A stretch of 13,844 nucleotides of DNA from Paenalcaligenes sp035301625 (lineage in GTDB: Bacteria > Pseudomonadota > Gammaproteobacteria > Burkholderiales > Burkholderiaceae_B): the NCBI GenBank assembly GCA_035301625.1, contig DATGTW010000015.1, positions 1 to 13,844 on the forward strand, written 5' to 3'. The translations under genes were made by a program, and so were the position numbers. Position 1 is the first letter of the stretch. Each line of letters opens with the position of its first letter. The notes beneath the pieces were generated by a model. The model did not search any database. It was not told the origin of the DNA and worked only from the letters and a program-made list of their open reading frames with translations. Positions 13,135 to 13,844 of the stretch are shown here, in pieces.

Positions 13135-13844
13135 ATGTTTATCTATAATGCGTGGTATGTAGCTGCAATCGCAGACGAGGTCGGGCGGCATTTGCTGCCC
13201 GTGCGGATGCTGGCCCAAGACTTAGTACTGTACCGCCAAGAGGACGGCCAGCCTGTGGCATTGCATGATTCTTGTCCGCACCGTCGTTTACCCCTGTCAA
13301 TGGGGCGTTTGGTTGGGGACACTGTTGAGTGCGGCTATCATGGCCTGACTTTTAATGGTCAGGGGCAATGCGTGCGCGCGCCGTCCTGTACAGACATTCC
13401 GGCACGGGCCGTGGTGCCTCATTACCCCTGTGTCGAGCGCTACGGTTTGATCTGGGTCTGGATGGGTGATGCCGCTTTGGCTGATGCTGATGATATTATT
13501 GAAATTGCCGAGTGGGGTCATCCCGATTGGGGCGTCAATCGGGGCGATGCGATGGATGTGGCATGCAATTATCTATTTATTACTGATAACTTGCTGGATC
13601 CGACGCATGTGTCCTGGGTGCATCAGACTTCGTTTGGCAGTGATAACCTCATAGGGGTACCCTTGGAGGTGACCGAGGACGATCTTGGTGTAACCGCGTA
13701 TCGCTGGTTGCACGATATCGAGGTCGCGCCTTTTTATCAGCAGTTTGTTCGTTTTAAGGGCAATTGCGATCGCAAGCAACAATACGAGATGCGTTATCCT
13801 GCACACGCTGTGATTCGGGCAATCTTTACCCCCGCCGGCACAGC
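13135..13844 (+). CDS. Rieske non-haem iron oxygenase, VanA-like (partial, runs off the right edge)
   Basis: 236 codons of an oxygenase component are visible, with no stop before the edge. The Rieske [2Fe-2S] ligands are C47 and H49 (SCPHRRLPLS) and C66 and H69 (ECGYHGLTF). The catalytic domain shows DNLLDPTHVSWVH (151-163), where H158 and H163 are mononuclear iron ligands and D155 the bridging acid. The start MFIYNAWYVAAIADE and ERYGLIWVWMGD match vanillate O-demethylase subunit VanA and toluenesulfonate-type oxygenases. Such enzymes demethylate or hydroxylate aromatic acids with electrons from a reductase such as VanB, which may lie beyond the edge. The ATG has no clear Shine-Dalgarno. Full VanA-type proteins have about 350 residues, so roughly a third is missing. 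The substrate is not predictable from this part. Confidence 0.9.
   Translation, partial: MFIYNAWYVAAIADEVGRHLLPVRMLAQDLVLYRQEDGQPVALHDSCPHRRLPLSMGRLVGDTVECGYHGLTFNGQGQCVRAPSCTDIPARAVVPHYPCVERYGLIWVWMGDAALADADDIIEIAEWGHPDWGVNRGDAMDVACNYLFITDNLLDPTHVSWVHQTSFGSDNLIGVPLEVTEDDLGVTAYRWLHDIEVAPFYQQFVRFKGNCDRKQQYEMRYPAHAVIRAIFTPAGT

Noticed and set aside
13573..13806. 77-codon minus-strand open frame inside the Rieske oxygenase
   Set aside because: Antisense to a well-supported gene and without recognisable features.

Overview
This 13.8 kb window looks like chromosomal DNA of a betaproteobacterium, most likely order Burkholderiales and perhaps an Alcaligenaceae-type genome of middling G+C. That placement is inferred from protein style and gene neighbourhoods (a major-facilitator gene before ssb, a STAS-fused MlaE-type permease operon, a RhlE helicase with an RGG tail); no marker gene is present to prove it. 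No tRNA, rRNA, CRISPR array, insertion sequence or prophage gene was seen.

Layout: the 3' end of a major facilitator permease (1-185, +), then ssb (368-877, +) and a RhlE-type DEAD-box RNA helicase (1136-2590, +). After a 433-bp gene-free stretch comes a compact three-gene sulfur cluster (3024-5237, +): a Tat-exported flavoprotein of the flavocytochrome c sulfide dehydrogenase family, SoxY and SoxZ. Converging on it is a LexA-controlled umuDC operon (5348-7199, -). Then come a flavin reductase (7420-7974, +) ending in a strong intrinsic terminator, a four-gene MCE lipid-transport operon on the minus strand (11636 down to 8046: STAS-permease, ATPase, MCE protein, PqiC-like lipoprotein), an aspartate/tyrosine-type aminotransferase (11910-13094, +) and the first 236 codons of a VanA-like Rieske oxygenase running off the right edge.

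How the genes work together: FccB-like flavoprotein, SoxY and SoxZ would act in the periplasm, the flavoprotein oxidising a reduced sulfur compound and SoxYZ carrying it on the C-terminal SoxY cysteine. No cytochrome subunit and no other Sox enzyme is encoded beside them. The umuDC operon encodes an error-prone polymerase V. The permease, ATPase, MCE protein and lipoprotein form one translationally coupled unit that would move lipids between the inner and outer membranes.

The most unusual points are: (i) a UmuD that starts almost at the self-cleavage site, has arginine in place of the catalytic lysine and carries a long C-terminal tail with a QQELF clamp-like motif, so it looks like a UmuD that needs no processing; (ii) the stripped-down FccB-SoxYZ cluster, whose flavoprotein keeps the first but apparently not the second redox cysteine of the family and whose SoxY ends in GGCS instead of GGCGG; and (iii) three 9-bp direct repeats next to an AT palindrome just upstream of the lipid-transport operon.
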